Positions 1 through 13,500 of a DNA stretch of 64,000 bases are shown in pieces. Both the position numbers and the translations under genes were made by a program. The DNA is taken from NCBI RefSeq assembly GCF_041146395.1, contig NW_027182880.1, positions 177,501 to 241,500 on the forward strand. The letters are read 5' to 3'. Position 1 is the first letter of the stretch. Each line of letters starts with the position of its first letter. Below the pieces are notes generated by a model that worked only from the letters and a program-made list of their open reading frames with translations, had not been told where the DNA came from and searched no databases. Source of the stretch: Eulemur rufifrons (lineage: Eukaryota > Chordata > Mammalia > Primates > Lemuridae).

Positions 1-913
1 GATCAAAGGTTAGGGTTAGTGTTTTTAGCTGTAGTGTTAGGGTTAGGGATAAGGGAACCCAAAAGCCTTAAGGGTCTTCCTTACTGTAGGGTTAAGGGTT
101 AGGCTTAGAGTTAAAGGTGAAGGTTAGGGTCAGTGTTAAGATTTAGGGTGAGGGTTAACGGCTAGTGTAAAGGTTAAGCGTTAGGGTTAGGGATTAGTGA
201 TTCGGGACTTTGGTTAGTGTTAGGGTTAGTGGTTAGGAGTTAGTGTTTTATGAAGGGGTATGGTTAGAATTAGGATTGGGGTTAGAGTTAGGGTGAGGTA
301 TAGGGGTTAGGTTTATGGGTTAGTTTTAGGGTAAAAGGATAGGATTAGGGTTACGGGTTGGGCTTAGGTTTAGGGTTAAAGTTTACTGCTAGGGTTAGGG
401 ATAGGGTTCAGGGTTAGCTTTAGGGGTTCTGGTTAGGGTTAGGTGTTAGGTTAGTGTCAGGGTTAGGTCTAGTCGTGAGGGTAAGGTTTAGGGTTAGCTT
501 TAAGAGCTAGGGTTAGGTTTAATGGTTAGGATTAGGATTAGGGTTAAGGGTTAGGGTAAGGCTTAGGGGTTAGGGTGAAGGGTTAGGGTCAAGGGTTAGG
601 GTTTTTGTTAGACATAGCGTTAAGGTTAGCAGTAAGGGTTAGTGTCAGTGTTAGGATTGTAGGTAGGGTTACAGTTAGGGTTAGCGGTTTAGAATTAGGG
701 TTAGGGATTAGGTGTCACAGTGATGACTAGGAGATAGGGTTAGAATTATGGGATAGGGGTTGTTCTCAGGAAATGGGTTATGCATTAACGTTAGGATAAG
801 AGGTTAAAGTTAGGCGCACGGTGAGGTTTACGTGTTAAGGGGAGAAATAGGAACAGGGTTGGGTGTTATGTTCAGGGTTAGGGTTATCTGTTAAAGGTAT
901 TGTTTATGCTTAG

Positions 914-1110
914 CGCACGGGCCCTGTCTGCATTAGGCGGGCGGGGGAGATTAGGGGGCTGGGATTGTACCCGGGAACCCACTCTATCATACTCTGGGTA
1001 TGGGCCCGTGGGTTTCATGCAGGACACAGTGGTAGAGTCTCCTTTCACGCATGGCATGGGAGGATTGCAGGCTTTCTAAACTCTAAGAAAGCAAGAAGTC
1101 TGAGAATTAG
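914..1110 (+). repeat. Type-A core (reference example) of the telomere-like satellite
   Basis: Block of about 195 bp that is GC-richer than the surrounding hexamers. It begins GCACGGGCCCTGTCTGC, runs through GGCGGGCGGGGG and CCCGGGAACCCACTC, then GGGTTTCATGCAGGACACAG and CACGCATGGCATGGGAGG, and ends AAGAAGTCTGAGAATTAG, where the hexamers resume. Its 3' half aligns by eye with the B and C cores, so the three types share one ancestor. It contains a TTG-initiated 62-codon open frame that runs into the hexamers; I do not treat this as a gene. Function unknown. Confidence 0.88.
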
Positions 1111-1389
1111 ATTTAGGGTTAGGATTATGGTTAGGGTGAAGGATGAAGTTTAGTGTTAGGGTGAGGGCTTAGGGTTAGGGATTAGGGTTAGGGTTAAAGG
1201 TTACTCTTAGGTTTAACGGTTACACTTTGGTTTCAGGTTGAGGTTTACGGTTAGGGTTAAGATGAGGGGTTAGGGTTAGGTACAGGGTTAGGGTTAAGTG
1301 TTAGGTTTAGGGTTGAAGATTAGGATTAGGGTTAGGATTAAAGGTTAGCGTGAGAGTTAACGCATAGGGTTAAGGTTAAGAGTTAGGGT

Positions 1390-1413
1390 TTAGGGTTAGG
1401 GTTAGGGTTAGGG
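1390..1413 (+). repeat. Perfect (TTAGGG)4 run
   Basis: Four uninterrupted canonical vertebrate telomere hexamers. Runs of this length recur at the equivalent place in other units (18060-18083, 21594-21617, 29175-29198). By eye I found no clearly longer perfect run, so this is not a functional telomere tract. Four GGG runs satisfy the sequence rule for a G-quadruplex on the + strand. Confidence 0.9.
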
Positions 1414-4400
1414 TTAGTTTTAGGGTTAGAGTTATGTGCTATGGTTTGTGTTAGAGGTTAGGGTGAGGTTTACTGGTGGCGGTTAGGGTTACATTTAGGG
1501 GTTAGCATTAGGGTTAGGGTTAGGGTTACGGTTAAGGGTAAGATTAGGGTTAAGTGTTGGGCTTAGGGTTAGGGTTTAGTGTTAGGGTTATCATTAAGGA
1601 TTAGGGTTAGGGTCAGGGTTAAATGCTTGGGTGCGGGTAATGGTTAGGGTCAGGGTTAAGGTTGACGGATAGGGTTAGTGTTAAGGGTTACGGGTAGGTT
1701 TAGGGATCAGGGTTAGAGTTAGCATTAGCGCTTAAGGTTAGGATTAGGCGGTAGGTTAGATTTAGGGTTAGATCTAGGCGTTAGGGTAAGGGTAGCGTTA
1801 GGGTTAAGAGATAGGGTTAGGTTTAATGCTTAGGATTAGGGTTAGGGTTTGGGGTTAAAGTAAGTGTTAGGGGTTAGGTTTAAGGATCAAAGGTTAGGGT
1901 TATTTTTAGCTGTAGTGTTAGGGTTAGCGATAAGGGATCCCATTAGCATTAAGGGTCTTCCTTACTGTAGGGTTAAGGGTTAGGCTTAGAGTTAAAGGTT
2001 AAGGTTAGGGTCAGTGTTAAGATTTAGGGTGAGGGTTAACGGTTAGGGTAAAGGTTAAGCGTTAGGGTTAGGGATTAGTGATTAGGGTTTTTGGTTAGTG
2101 TTAGGGTTAGCGGTTAGGAGTTAGTGTTTTATGAAGGGGTATGGTTAGAATTAGGATTGGGGTTAGAGTTAGGGTGAGGTATAGGGGTTAGGTTTAGGGG
2201 TTAGTTTTAGGGTAAAAGGATAGGATTAGGGTTATGGGTTGGGCTTAGGTTTAGGGTTAAAGTTTACTGCTAGGGTTAGGGATTGGGTTCAGGGTTAGCT
2301 TTAGGGGTTCTGGTTAGGGTTAGGTGTTAGGTTAGTGTCAGGGTTAGGTCTAGTCGTGAGGGTAAGGTTTAGGGTTAGCTTTAAGAGCTAGGGTTAGGTT
2401 TAATGGTTAGGATTAGGATTAGGGTTAAGGGTTAGGGTAAGGCTTAGGAGTTAGGGTGAAGGGTTAGGGTTTTTGATAGGCATAGCGTTGGGGTTAGAAG
2501 TAAGGGTTACTGCCAGTGTTAGGGTTTTAGGTAGGGTTACGATTAGGGTTAGCGGTTTAGAATTAGGGTTAGGGATTAGGTGTCACAGTGATGACTAGGA
2601 TATAGGGTTAGAATTATGGGATAGGGGTTGTTCTCAGGAAATGGGTTATGCATTAACGTTAGGATAAGAGGTTAAAGTTAGGCGCACGGTGAGGTTTACG
2701 TGTTAAGGGGAGAAATAGGAACAGGGTTGGGTGTTATGTTCAGGGTTAGGGTTATCTGTTAAAGGTATTGTTTATGCTTAGCGCACGGGCCCTGTCTGCA
2801 TTAGGCGGGCGGGGGAGTTTAGGGGGCTGGGATTGTACCCGGGAACCCACTCTATCATACTCTGGGTATGGACCCGTGGGTTTCATGCAGGACACAGTGG
2901 TAGAGTCTCCTTTCACGCATGGCATGGGAGGATTGCAGGCTTTCTAAACTCTAAGAAAGCAAGAAGTCTGAGAATTAGATTTAGGGTTAGGATTATGGTT
3001 AGGGTTAAGGATGAAGTTTAGTGTTAGGGTGAGGGCTTAGGATTAGGGATTAGGGTTAGGGTTAAAGGTTACTCTTAGGTTTAACGGTTACACTTTGGTT
3101 TCGGGTTGAGGTTTACGGTTAGGGTTAAGATGAGGGGTTAGGGTTAGGTACAGGGTTAGGGTTAAGTGTTAGGTTTAGGGTTGAAGATTAGGATTAGGGT
3201 TAGGATTAAAGGTTAGCGTGAGAGTTATCGCTTAGGGTTAAGGTTAAGAGTTAGGGTTTAGGGTTCGGGTTAGGGTTAGGGTTAGTTTTAGGGTTAGAGT
3301 TATGTGCTATGGTTTGTGTTAGAGGTTAGGGTGAGGTTTACTGGTGGCGGTTAGGGTTACATTTAGGGGTTAGCATTAGGGTTAGGGTTAGGGTTACGGT
3401 TAAGGGTAAGGTAAGGGTTAAGTGTTGGGCTTAGGGTTAGGGTTTAGTGTTAGGGTTATCATTAAGGATTAGGGGTAGGGTCAGGGTTAAATGCTTGGGT
3501 GCGGGTAATGGTTAGGGTGAGTGTTAAGTTTCACGGATAGGGTTAGTGTTAAGGGTTACGGGTAGGTTTAGGGATCAGGGTTAGAGTTAGCATTAGCGCT
3601 TAAGGTTAGGATTAGGCGGTAGGTTAGATTTAGGGTTAGATCTAGGCGTTAGGGTCAGGGCTAGCGTTAGGGTTAAGAGATAGGGTTAGGTTTAATGCTT
3701 AGGATTAGGGTTAGGGTTTGGGGTTAAAGTAAGTGTTAGGGGTTAGGTTTAAGGATCAAAGATTAGGGTTATTGTTAGCTGTAGTGTTAGGGTTAGCGAT
3801 AAGGGATCCCATTAGCATTAAGGGTCTTCCTTACTGTAGGGTTAAGGGTTAGGCTTAGAGTTAAAGGTTAAGGTTAGGGTCAGTGTTAAGATTTAGGGTG
3901 AGGGTTAACGGTTAGGGTAAAGGTTAAGCGTTAGGGTTAGGGATTAGTGATTAGGGTTTTTGGTTAGTGTTCGGGTTAGCGGTTAGGAGTTAGTGTTTTA
4001 TGAAGGGGTATGGTTAGAATTAGGATTGGGGTTAGAGTTAGGGTGAGGTATAGGGGTTAGGTTTAGGGGTTAGTTTTAGGGTAAAAGGATAGGATTAGGG
4101 TTACGGGTTGGGCTTAGGTTTAGGGTTAAAGTTTACTGCTAGGGTTAGGGATAGGGTTCAGGGTTAGCTTTAGGGGTTCTGGTTAGGGTTAGGTGTTAGG
4201 TTAGTGTCAGGGTTAGGTCTAGTCGTGAGGGTAAGGTTTAGGGTTAGCTTTAAGAGCTAGGGTTAGGTTTAATGGTTAGGATTAGGATTAGGGTTAAGGG
4301 TTAGGGTAAGGCTTAGGAGTTAGGGTGAAGGGTTAGGGTTTTTGATAGGCATAGCGTTGGGGTTAGAAGTAAGGGTTACTGTCAGTGTTAGGGTTTTAGG

Positions 4401-4651
4401 TAGGGTTACGATTAGGGTTAGCGGTTTAGAATTAGGGTTAGGGATTAGGTGTCACAGTGATGACTAGGATATAGGGTTAGAATTATGGGATAGGGGTTGT
4501 TCTCAGGAAATGGGTTATGCATTAACGTTAGGATAAGAGGTTAAAGTTAGGTGCACGGTGAGGTTTACGTGTTAAGGGGAGAAATAGGAACAGGGTTGGG
4601 TGTTATATTCAGGGTTAGGGTTATCTCTTAAAGGTATTGTTTATGCTTAGC

Positions 4652-4848
4652 ACACGGGCCCTGTCTCCATTAGGCGGGCGGGGGAAGTTTAGGGGGCTGG
4701 GATTGTACCCGGGAACCCACTCTATCATACTCTGGGTATGGGCCCGTGGGTTTCATGCAGGACACAGTGGTAGAGCCTGCTTTCACGCATGACATGGGAG
4801 GATTGCAGGCTTTCTAAACTCTAAGAAAGCAAGAAGTCTGAGAATTAG
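4652..4848 (+). repeat. Type-A core variant with GCATGAC
   Basis: A-type core with two linked variants: GAGCCTGC in place of GAGTCTCC, and CGCATGACATGG in place of CGCATGGCATGG. The second creates a TGA that closes the frame open in neighbouring A cores. The GCATGAC variant returns only at 12150-12345, one 7.5-kb HOR further on, which makes it a useful marker of HOR phase. Confidence 0.85.
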
Positions 4849-7500
4849 ATTTAGGGTTAGGATTATGGTTAGGGTTAAGGATGAAGTTTAGTGTTAGGGT
4901 GAGGGCTTAGGGTTAGGGCTTAGGGTTAGGGTTAAAGGTTACTCTTAGGTTTAACGGTTATACTTTGGTTTAGGGTTGAGGTTTACTGTTAGGGTTAAGA
5001 TGAGGGGTTAGGGTTAGGTACAGGGTTAGGGTTAAGTGTTAGGTTTAGGGTTGAAGATTAGGATTAGGGTTAGGATTAAAGGTTAACGTGAGAGTTAACG
5101 CTTAGGTTTAAGGTTAAGAGTTAGGGTTTAGGGTTAGGCTTAGGGTTAGGGTTAGTTTTAGGGTTAGAGTTATGTGCTATGTTTTGTGTTAGAGGTGAGG
5201 GTTAGGTTTACTGGTGACGGTTAGTGTTATATTTAGGGGTTAGCATTAGGGTTAGGGTTAGGGTTAAGGGATAGGATTAGGGTTAAGTGTTGGGCTTAGG
5301 GTTAGGGTTTAGTGTTAGGGTTATCATTAAGGATTAGGGTTAGGGTCAGGGTTAAATGCTTGGGTGCGGGTAATGGTTAGGGTCAGGGTTAAGGTTGACG
5401 GATAGGGTTAGTGTTAAGGGTTACGGGTAGGTTTAGGGTTCAGGGTTAGAGTTAGCATTAGGGCTTAAGGTTAGGATTAGGCGGTAGGTTAGATTTAGGG
5501 TTAGATCTGGGCGTTAGGGTAAGGGCTAGCGTTAGGGTTAAGAGATAGGGTTAGGTTTAATGCTTAGGATTAGGGTTAGGGTTTGGGGTTACAGTAATTG
5601 TTTGGAGTTAGGTTTAAGGATGAAGGGTTAGGGTTATTTTTAGCTGTAGTGTTAGGGTTAGGGATAAGGGATCCCATTAGCATTAAGGGTCTTCCTTACT
5701 GTAGGGTTAAGGGTTAGGCTTAGAGTTAAAGCTTAAGGTTAGGGTCCGTGTTAATATTTAGGGTGAGGGTTAACGGTTAGGGTAAAGGTTAAGCGTTAGG
5801 GTTAGGGATTAGTGATTAGGGTTTTTGGTTAGTGTTCGGGTTAGCGGTTAGGAGTTAGTGTTTTATGAAGGGGTATGGTTAGAATTAGGATTGGGGTTAG
5901 AGTTAGGGTGAGGTATAGGGGTTAGGTTTAGGGGTTAGTTTTAGGGTAAAAGGATAGGATTAGGGTTAGGGGTTGGGCTTAGGTTTAGGGTTAAAGTTTA
6001 CTGCTAGGGTTAGGGATAGGGTTCAGGGTTAGCTTTAGGGGTTCTGGTTAGGGTTAGGTGTTAGGTTAGTGTCAGGGTTAGGTCTAGTCGTGAGGGTAAG
6101 GTTTAGGGTTAGCTTTAAGAGCTAGGGTTAGGTTTAATGGTTAGGATTAGAATTAGGGTTAAGGGTTAGGGTAAGGCTTAGGGGTTAGGGTGAAGGGTTA
6201 GGGTCAAGGGTTAGGGTTTTTGTTAGACATAGCGTTGGGGTTATAAGTAAGGGTTAGTGTCAGTGTTAGGGTTGTACGTAGGGTTACGGTTAGGGTTAGT
6301 GGTTTAGAATTAGGGTTAGGGATTAGGTGTCACAGTGATGACTAGGAGATAGGTTTAGAATTATGGGATAGGGGTTGTTCTCAGGAAATGGGTTATGCAT
6401 TAACGTTAGGATAAGAGGTTAAAGTTAGGCGCACGGTGAGGTTTACGTGTTAAGGGGAGAAATAGGAACAGGGTTGGGTGTTATGTTCAGGGTTAGGGTT
6501 ATCTCTTAAAGGTATTGTTTATGCTTAGCGCACGGGCCCTGTCTGCATTAGGCGGGCGGGGGAGTTTAGGGGGCTGGGATTGTACCCGGGAACCCACTCT
6601 ATCATACTCTGGGTATGGGCCCGTGGGTTTCATGCAGGACACAGTGGTAGAGTCTCCTTTCACGCATGGCATGGGAGGATTGCAGGCTTTCTAAACTCTA
6701 AGAAAGCAAGAAGTCTGAGAATTAGATTTAGGGTTAGGATTATGGTTAGGGTTAAGGATGAAGTTTAGTGTTAGGGTGAGGGCTTAGGGTTAGGGATTAG
6801 GGTTAGGGTTAAAGGTTACTCTTAGGTTTAACGGTTACACTTTGGTTTCGGGTTGAGGTTTACGGTTAGGGTTAAGATGAGGGGTTAGGGTTAGGTACAG
6901 GGTTAGGGTTAAGTGTTAGGTTTAGGGTTGAAGATTAGGATTAGGGTTAGGATTAAAGGTTAGCGTGAGTGTTATCGCTTAGGGTTAAGGTTAAGAGTTA
7001 GGGTTTAGGGTTCGGGTTAGGGTTAGGGTTAGTTTTAGGGTTAGAGTTATGTGCTATGGTTTGTGTTAGAGGTTAGGATGAGGTTTACTGGTGGCGGTTA
7101 GGGTTACATTTAGGGGTTAGCATTAGGGTTAGGGTTAGGGTTACGGTTAAGGGTAAGATTAGGGTTAAGTGTTGGGCTTAGGGTTAGGGTTTAGTGTTAG
7201 GGTTATCATTAAGGATTAGGGGTAGGGTCAGGGTTAAATGCTTGGGTGCGGGTAATGGTTAGGGTCAGGGTTAAGGTTCACGGATAGGGTTCGTGTTAAG
7301 GGTTACGGCTAGGTTTAGGGATCAGGGTTAGAGTTAGCATTAGCGCTTAAGGTTAGGATTAGGCGGTAGGTTAGATTTAGGGTTAGATCTAGGCGTTAGG
7401 GTAAGGGCTAGCGTTAGGGTTAAGAGATAGGGTTAGGTTTAATGCTTAGGATTAGGGTTAGGGTTTGGGGTTACAGTAAGTGTTAGGGGTTAGGTTTAAG

Positions 7501-10500
7501 GATCAAAGGTTAGGGTTATTTTTAGCTGTAGTGTTAGGGTTAGCGATAAGGGATCCCATTAGCATTAAGGGTCTTCCTTACTGTAGGGTTAAGGGTTAGG
7601 CTTAGAGTTAAAGGTTAAGGTTAGGGTCAGTGTTAAGATTTAGGGTGAGGGTTAACGGTTAGGGTAAAGGTTAAGCGTTAGGGTTAGGGATTAGTGATTA
7701 GGGTTTTTGGTTAGTGTTCGGGTTAGCGGTTAGGAGTTAGTGTTTTATGAAGGGGTATGGTTAGAATTAGGATTGGGGTTAGAGTTAGGGTGAGGTATAG
7801 GGGTTAGGTTTAGGGGTTAGTTTTAGGGTAAAAGGATAGGATTAGGGTTACGGGTTGGGCTTAGGTTTAGGGTTAAAGGTTACTGCTAGAGTTAGGGATT
7901 GGGTTCAGGGTTAGCTTTAGGGGTTCTGGTTAGGGTTAGGTGTTAGGTTAGTGTCACGGTTAGGTCTAGTCGTGAGGGTAAGGTTTAGGGTTAGCTTTAA
8001 GAGCTAGGGTTAGGTTTAATGGTTAGGATTAGAATTAGGGTTAAGGGTTAGGGTAAGGCTTAGGGGTTAGGGTGAAGGGTTAGGGTCAAGGGTTAGGGTT
8101 TTTGTTAGACATAGCGTTGGGGTTAGAAGTAAGGGTTAGTGTCAGTGTTAGGGTTGTACGTAGGGTTACGGTTAGGGTTAGTGGTTTAGAATTAGGGTTA
8201 GGGATTAGGTGTCACAGTGATGACTAGGAGATAGGTTTAGAATTATGGGATAGGGGTTGTTCTCAGGAAATGGGTTATGCATTAACGTTAGGATAAGAGG
8301 TTAAAGTTAGGCGCACGGTGAGGTTTACGTGTTAAGGGGAGAAATAGGAACAGGGTTGGGTGTTATGTTCATGGTTAGGGTTATCTGTTAAAGGTATTGT
8401 TTATGCTTAGCGCACGGGCCCTGTCTGCATTAGGCGGGCGGGGGAGTTTAGGGGGCTGGGATTGTACCCGGGAACCCACTCTATCATACTCTGGGTATGG
8501 GCCCGTGGGTTTCATGCAGGACACAGTGGTAGAGTCTCCTTTCACGCATGGCATGGGAGGATTGCAGGCTTTCTAAACTCTAAGAAAGCAAGAAGTCTGA
8601 GAATTAGATTTAGGGTTAGGATTATGGTTAGGGTTAAGGATGAAGTTTAGTGTTAGGGTGAGGGCTTAGGGTTAGGGATTAGGGTTAGGGTTAAAGGTTA
8701 CTCTTAGGTTTAACGGTTACACTTTGGTTTCGGGTTGAGGTTTACGGTTAGGGTTAAGATGAGGGGTTAGGGTTAGGTACAGGGTTAGGGTTAAGTGTTA
8801 GGTTTAGGGTTGAAGATTAGGATTAGGGTTAGGATTAAAGGTTAGCGTGAGTGTTATCGCTTAGGGTTAAGGTTAAGAGTTAGGGTTTAGGGTTCGGGTT
8901 AGGGTTAGGGTTAGTTTTAGGGTTAGAGTTATGTGCTATGGTTTGTGTTAGAGGTTAGGGTGAGGTTTACTGGTGGCGGTTAGGGTTACATTTAGGGGTT
9001 AGCATTAGGGTTAGGGTTAGGGTTACGGTTAAGGGTAAGATTAGGGTTAAGTGTTGGGCTTAGGGTTAGGGTTTAGTGTTAGGGTTATCATTAAGGATTA
9101 GGGTTAGGGTCAGGGTTAAATGCTTGGGTGCGGGTAATGGTTAGGGTCAGGGTTAAGGTTCACGGATAGGGTTCGTGTTAAGGGTTACGGCTAGGTTTAG
9201 GGATCAGGGTTAGAGTTAGCATTAGCGCTTAAGGTTAGGATTAGGCGGTAGGTTAGATTTAGGGTTAGATCTAGGCGTTAGGGTAAGGGCTAGCGTTAGG
9301 GTTAAGAGATAGGGTTAGGTTTAATGCTTAGGATTAGGGTTAGGGTTTGGGGTTAAAGTAAGTGTTAGGGGTTAGGTTTAAGGATCAAAGGTTAGGGTTA
9401 TTTTTAGCTGTAGTGTTAGGGTTAGCGATAAGGGATCCCATTAGCATTAAGGGTCTTCCTTACTGTAGGGTTAAGGGTTAGGCTTAGAGTTAAAGGTTAA
9501 GGTTAGGGTCAGTGTTAAGATTTAGGGTGAGGGTTAATGGTTAGGGTAAAGGTTAAGCGTTAGGGTTAGGGATTAGTGATTAGGGTTTTTGGTTAGTGTT
9601 GGGGTTAGCGGTTAGGAGTTAGTGTTTTATGAAGGGGTATGGTTAGTATTAGGATTGGGGTTAGAGTTAGGGTGAGGTATAGGGGTTAGGTTTAGGGGTT
9701 AGTTTTAGGGTAAAAGGATAGGATTAGGGTTACGGGTTGGGCTTAGGTTTAGGGTTAAAGTTTACTGCTAGAGTTAGGGATTGGGTTCAGGGTTAGCTTT
9801 AGGGGTTCTGGTTAGGGTTAGGTGTTAGGTTAGTGTCAGGGTTAGGTCTAGTCGTGAGGGTAAGGTTTAGGGTTAGCTTTAAGAGCTAGGGTTAGGTTTA
9901 ATGGTTAGGATTAGGATTAGGGTTAAGGGTTAGGGTAAGGCTTAGGAGTTAGGGTGAAGGGTTAGGGTTTTTGATAGGCATAGTGTTGGTGTTAGAAGTA
10001 AGGGTTACTGTCAGTGTTAGGGTTTTAGGTAGGGTTACGATTAGGGTTAGCGGTTTAGAATTAGGGTTAGGGATTAGGTGTCACAGTGATGACTAGGATA
10101 TAGGGTTAGAATTATGGGATAGGGGTTGTTCTCAGGAAATGGGTTATGCATTAACGTTAGGATAAGAGGTTAAAGTTAGGTGCACGGTGAGGTTTACGTG
10201 TTAAGGGGAGAAATAGGAACAGGGTTGGGTGTTATGTTCAGGGTTAGGGTTATCTGTTAAAGGTATTGTTTATCCTTAGCGCACGGGCCCTGTCTGCATT
10301 AGGCGGGCGGGGGAGTTTAGGGGGCTGGGATTGTACCCGGGAACCCACTCTATCATACTCTGGGTATGGACCCGTGGGTTTCATGCAGGACACAGTGGTA
10401 GAGTCTCCTTTCACGCATGGCATGGGAGGATTGCAGGCTTTCTAAACTCTAAGAAAGCAAGAAGTCTGAGAATTAGATTTAGGGTTAGGATTATGGTTAG

Positions 10501-13500
10501 GGTTAAGGATGAAGTTTAGTGTTAGGGTGAGGGCTTAGGGTTAGGGATTAGGGTTAGGGTTAAAGATTACTCTTAGGTTTAACGGTTACACTTTGGTTTC
10601 GGGTTGAGGTTTACGGTTAGGGTTAAGATGAGGGGTTAGGGTTAGGTACAGGGTTAGGGTTAAGTGTTAGGTTTAGGGTTGAAGATTAGGATTAGGGTTA
10701 GGATTAAAGGTTAGCGTGAGAGTTATCGCTTAGGGTTAAGGTTAAGAGTTAGGGTTTAGGGTTCGGGTTAGGGTTAGGGTTAGTTTTAGGGTTAGAGTTA
10801 TGTGCTATGGTTTGTGTTAGAGGTTAGGGTGAGGTTTACTGGTGGCGGTTAGGGTTACATTTAGGGGTTAGCATTAGGGTTAGGGTTAGGGTTACGGTTA
10901 AGGGTAAGGTAAGGGTTAAGTGTTGGGCTTAGGGTTAGGGTTTAGTGTTAGGGTTATCATTAAGGATTAGGGTTAGGGTCAGGGTTAAATGCTTGGGTGC
11001 GGGTAATGGTTAGGGTGAGTGTCAAGTTTCACGGATAGGGTTCGTGTTAAGGGTTACGGGTAGGTTTAGGGATCAGGGTTAGAGTTAGCATTAGCGCTTA
11101 AGGTTAGGATTAGGCGGTAGGTTAGATTTAGGGTTAGATCTAGGCGTTAGGGTAAGGGCTAGCGTTAGGGTTAAGAGATAGGGTTAGGTTTAATGCTTAG
11201 GATTAGGGTTAGGTTTTGGGGTTAAAGTAAGTGTTAGGGGTTAGGTTTTAGGATCAAAGATTAGGGTTATTTTTAGCTGTAGTGTTAGGGTTAGCGATAA
11301 GGGATCCCATTAGCATTAAGGGTCTTCCTTACTGTAGGGTTAAGGGTTAGGCTTAGAGTTAAAGGTTAAGGTTAGGGTCAGTGTTAAGATTTAGGGTGAG
11401 GGTTAACGGTTTGGGTAAAGGTTAAGCGTTAGGGTTAAGGATTAGTGATTAGGGTTTTTGGTTAGTGTTCGGGTTAGCGGTTAGGAGTTAGTGTTTTATG
11501 AAGGGGTATGGTTAGAATTAGGATTGGGGTTAGAGTTAGGGTGAGGTATAGGGGTTAGGTTTAGGGGTTAGTTTTAGGGTAAAAGGATAGGATTAGGGTT
11601 ACGGGTTGGGCTTAGGTTTAGGGTTAAAGTTTACTGCTAGGGTTAGGGATTGGGTTCAGGGTTAGCTTTAGGGGTTCTGGTTAGGGTTAGGTGTTAGGTT
11701 AGTGTCAGGGTTAGGTCTAGTTGTGAGGGTAAGGTTTAGGGTTAGCTTTAAGAGCTAGGGTTAGGTTTAATGGTTAGTATTAGGATTAGGGTTAAGGGTT
11801 AGGGTAATGCTTAGGAGTTAGGGTGAAGGGTTAGGGTTTTTGATAGGCATAGCGTTGGGGTTAGAAGTAAGGGTTACTGTCAGTGTTAGGGTTTTAGGTA
11901 GGGTTACGATTAGGGTTAGCGGTTTAGAATTAGGGTTAGGGATTAGGTGTCACAGTGATGACTAGGATATAGGGTTAGAATTATGGGATAGGGGTTGTTC
12001 TCAGGAAATGGGTTATGCATTAACGTTAGGATAAGAGGTTAAAGTTAGTCGCACGGTGAGGTTTACGTGTTAAGGGGAGAAATAGGAACAGGGTTGGGTG
12101 TTATGTTCAGGGTTAGGGTTATCTCTTAAAGGTATTGTTTATGCTTAGCGCACGGGCCCTGTCTGCATTAGGCGGGCGGGGGAGATTAGGGGGCTGGGAT
12201 TGTACCCGGGAACCCACTCTATCATACTCTGGGTATGGGCCCGTGGGTTTCATGCAGGACACAGTGGTAGAGCCTAGTTTCACGCATGACATGGGAGGAT
12301 TGCAGGCTTTCTAAACTCTAAGAAAGCAAGAAGTCTGAGAATTAGATTTAGGGTTAGGATTATGGTTAGGGTTAAGGATGAAGTTTAGTGTTAGGGTGAG
12401 GGCTTAGGGTTAGGGCTTAGGGTTAGGGTTAGAGGTTACTCTTAGGTTTAACGGTTACACTTTGGTTTAGGGTTCAGGTTTACGGTTAGGGTTAAGATGA
12501 GGGGTTAGGGTTAGGTACAGGGTTAGGGTTAAGTGTTAGGTTTAGGGTTGAAGATTAGGATTAGGGTTAGGATTAAAGGTTAACGTGAAAGTTAACGCTT
12601 AGGTTTAAGGTTAAGAGTTAGGGTTTAGGGTTAGGCTTAGGGTTAGGGTTAGTTTTAGGATTAGAGTTATGTGCTATGGTTTGTGTTAGAGGTGAGGGTT
12701 AGGTTTACTGGTGACGGTTAGTGTTATATTTAGGGGTTAGCATTAGGGTTAGGGTTAGGGTTAAGGGATAGGATTAGGGTTAAGTGTTGGTCTTAGGGTT
12801 AGGGTTTAGTGTTAGGGTTATCATTAAGGATTAGGGTTAGGGTCAGGGTTAAATGCTTGGGTGCGGGTAATGGTTAGGGTCAGGGTTAAGGTTGACGGAT
12901 AGGGTTAGTGTTAAGGGTTACGGGCAGGTTTAGGGTTCAGGGTTAGAGTTAGCATTAGGGCTTAAGGTTAGGATTAGGCGGTAGGTTAGATTTAGGGTTA
13001 GATCTGGGCGTTAGGGTAAGGGCTAGCGTTAGGGTTAAGAGATAGAGTTAGGTTAAATGCTTAGGATTAGGATTAGGGTTTGGGGTTAAAGTAATTGTTT
13101 GGAGTTAGGTTTAAGGATGAAGGGTTAGGGTTACTTTTAGCTGTAGTGTTAGGGTTAGGGATAAGGGATCCCATTAGCATTAAGGGTCTTCCTTACTGTA
13201 GGGTTAAGGGTTAGGCTTAGAGTTAAAGGTTAAGGTTAGGGTCCGTGTTAAGATTTAGGGTGAGGGTTAACGGTTAGGGTAAAGGTTAAGCGTTAGGGTT
13301 AGGGATTAGTGATTAGGGTTTTTGGTTAGTGTTCGGGTTAGCGGTTAGGAGTTAGTGTTTTATGAAGGGGTATGGTTAGAATTAGGATTGGGGTTAGAGT
13401 TAGGGTGAGGTATAGGGGTTAGGTTTAGGGGTTAGTTTTAGGGTAAAAGGATAGGATTAGGGTTAGGGGTTGGGCTTAGGTTTAGGGTTAAAGTTTACTG

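Larger units (their letters stand above)
1..7500 (+). repeat. Telomere-like satellite, 7.5-kb HOR copy 1 (four A-core units)
   Basis: Degenerate TTAGGG-like hexamers, with variants such as TTAGTG, TTACGG, TTAAGG, TCAGGG and TGAGGG, interrupted by four type-A cores at 914-1110, 2783-2978, 4652-4848 and 6530-6725. Using the recurrent GATCAAAGG/GATGAAGGG motif as unit boundary, the four units start at 1, 1884, 3754 and 5619. The units are distinguishable: unit 2 has GGACCCGTGG where the others have GGGCCCGTGG; unit 3 has CGCATGACATGG in its core; unit 4 has TTATAAGTAAGG and TTAGGGGTTGGGC. The same four variants recur in the same order 7,498 bp downstream, which defines the HOR. Position 1 coincides with a unit boundary. 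No gene or RNA is visible. Confidence 0.9.

Noticed and set aside
965..1153. Recurrent 62-95 codon frame over A cores, seen about a dozen times on both arms
   Set aside because: It opens at TTG rather than ATG in the cases I checked (965, 15894). Its C-terminal part is translated hexamers, it is closed by TGA in the 4652 and 12150 cores, and no promoter, Kozak context or poly-A signal goes with it. It exists because the core lacks TAG/TAA.
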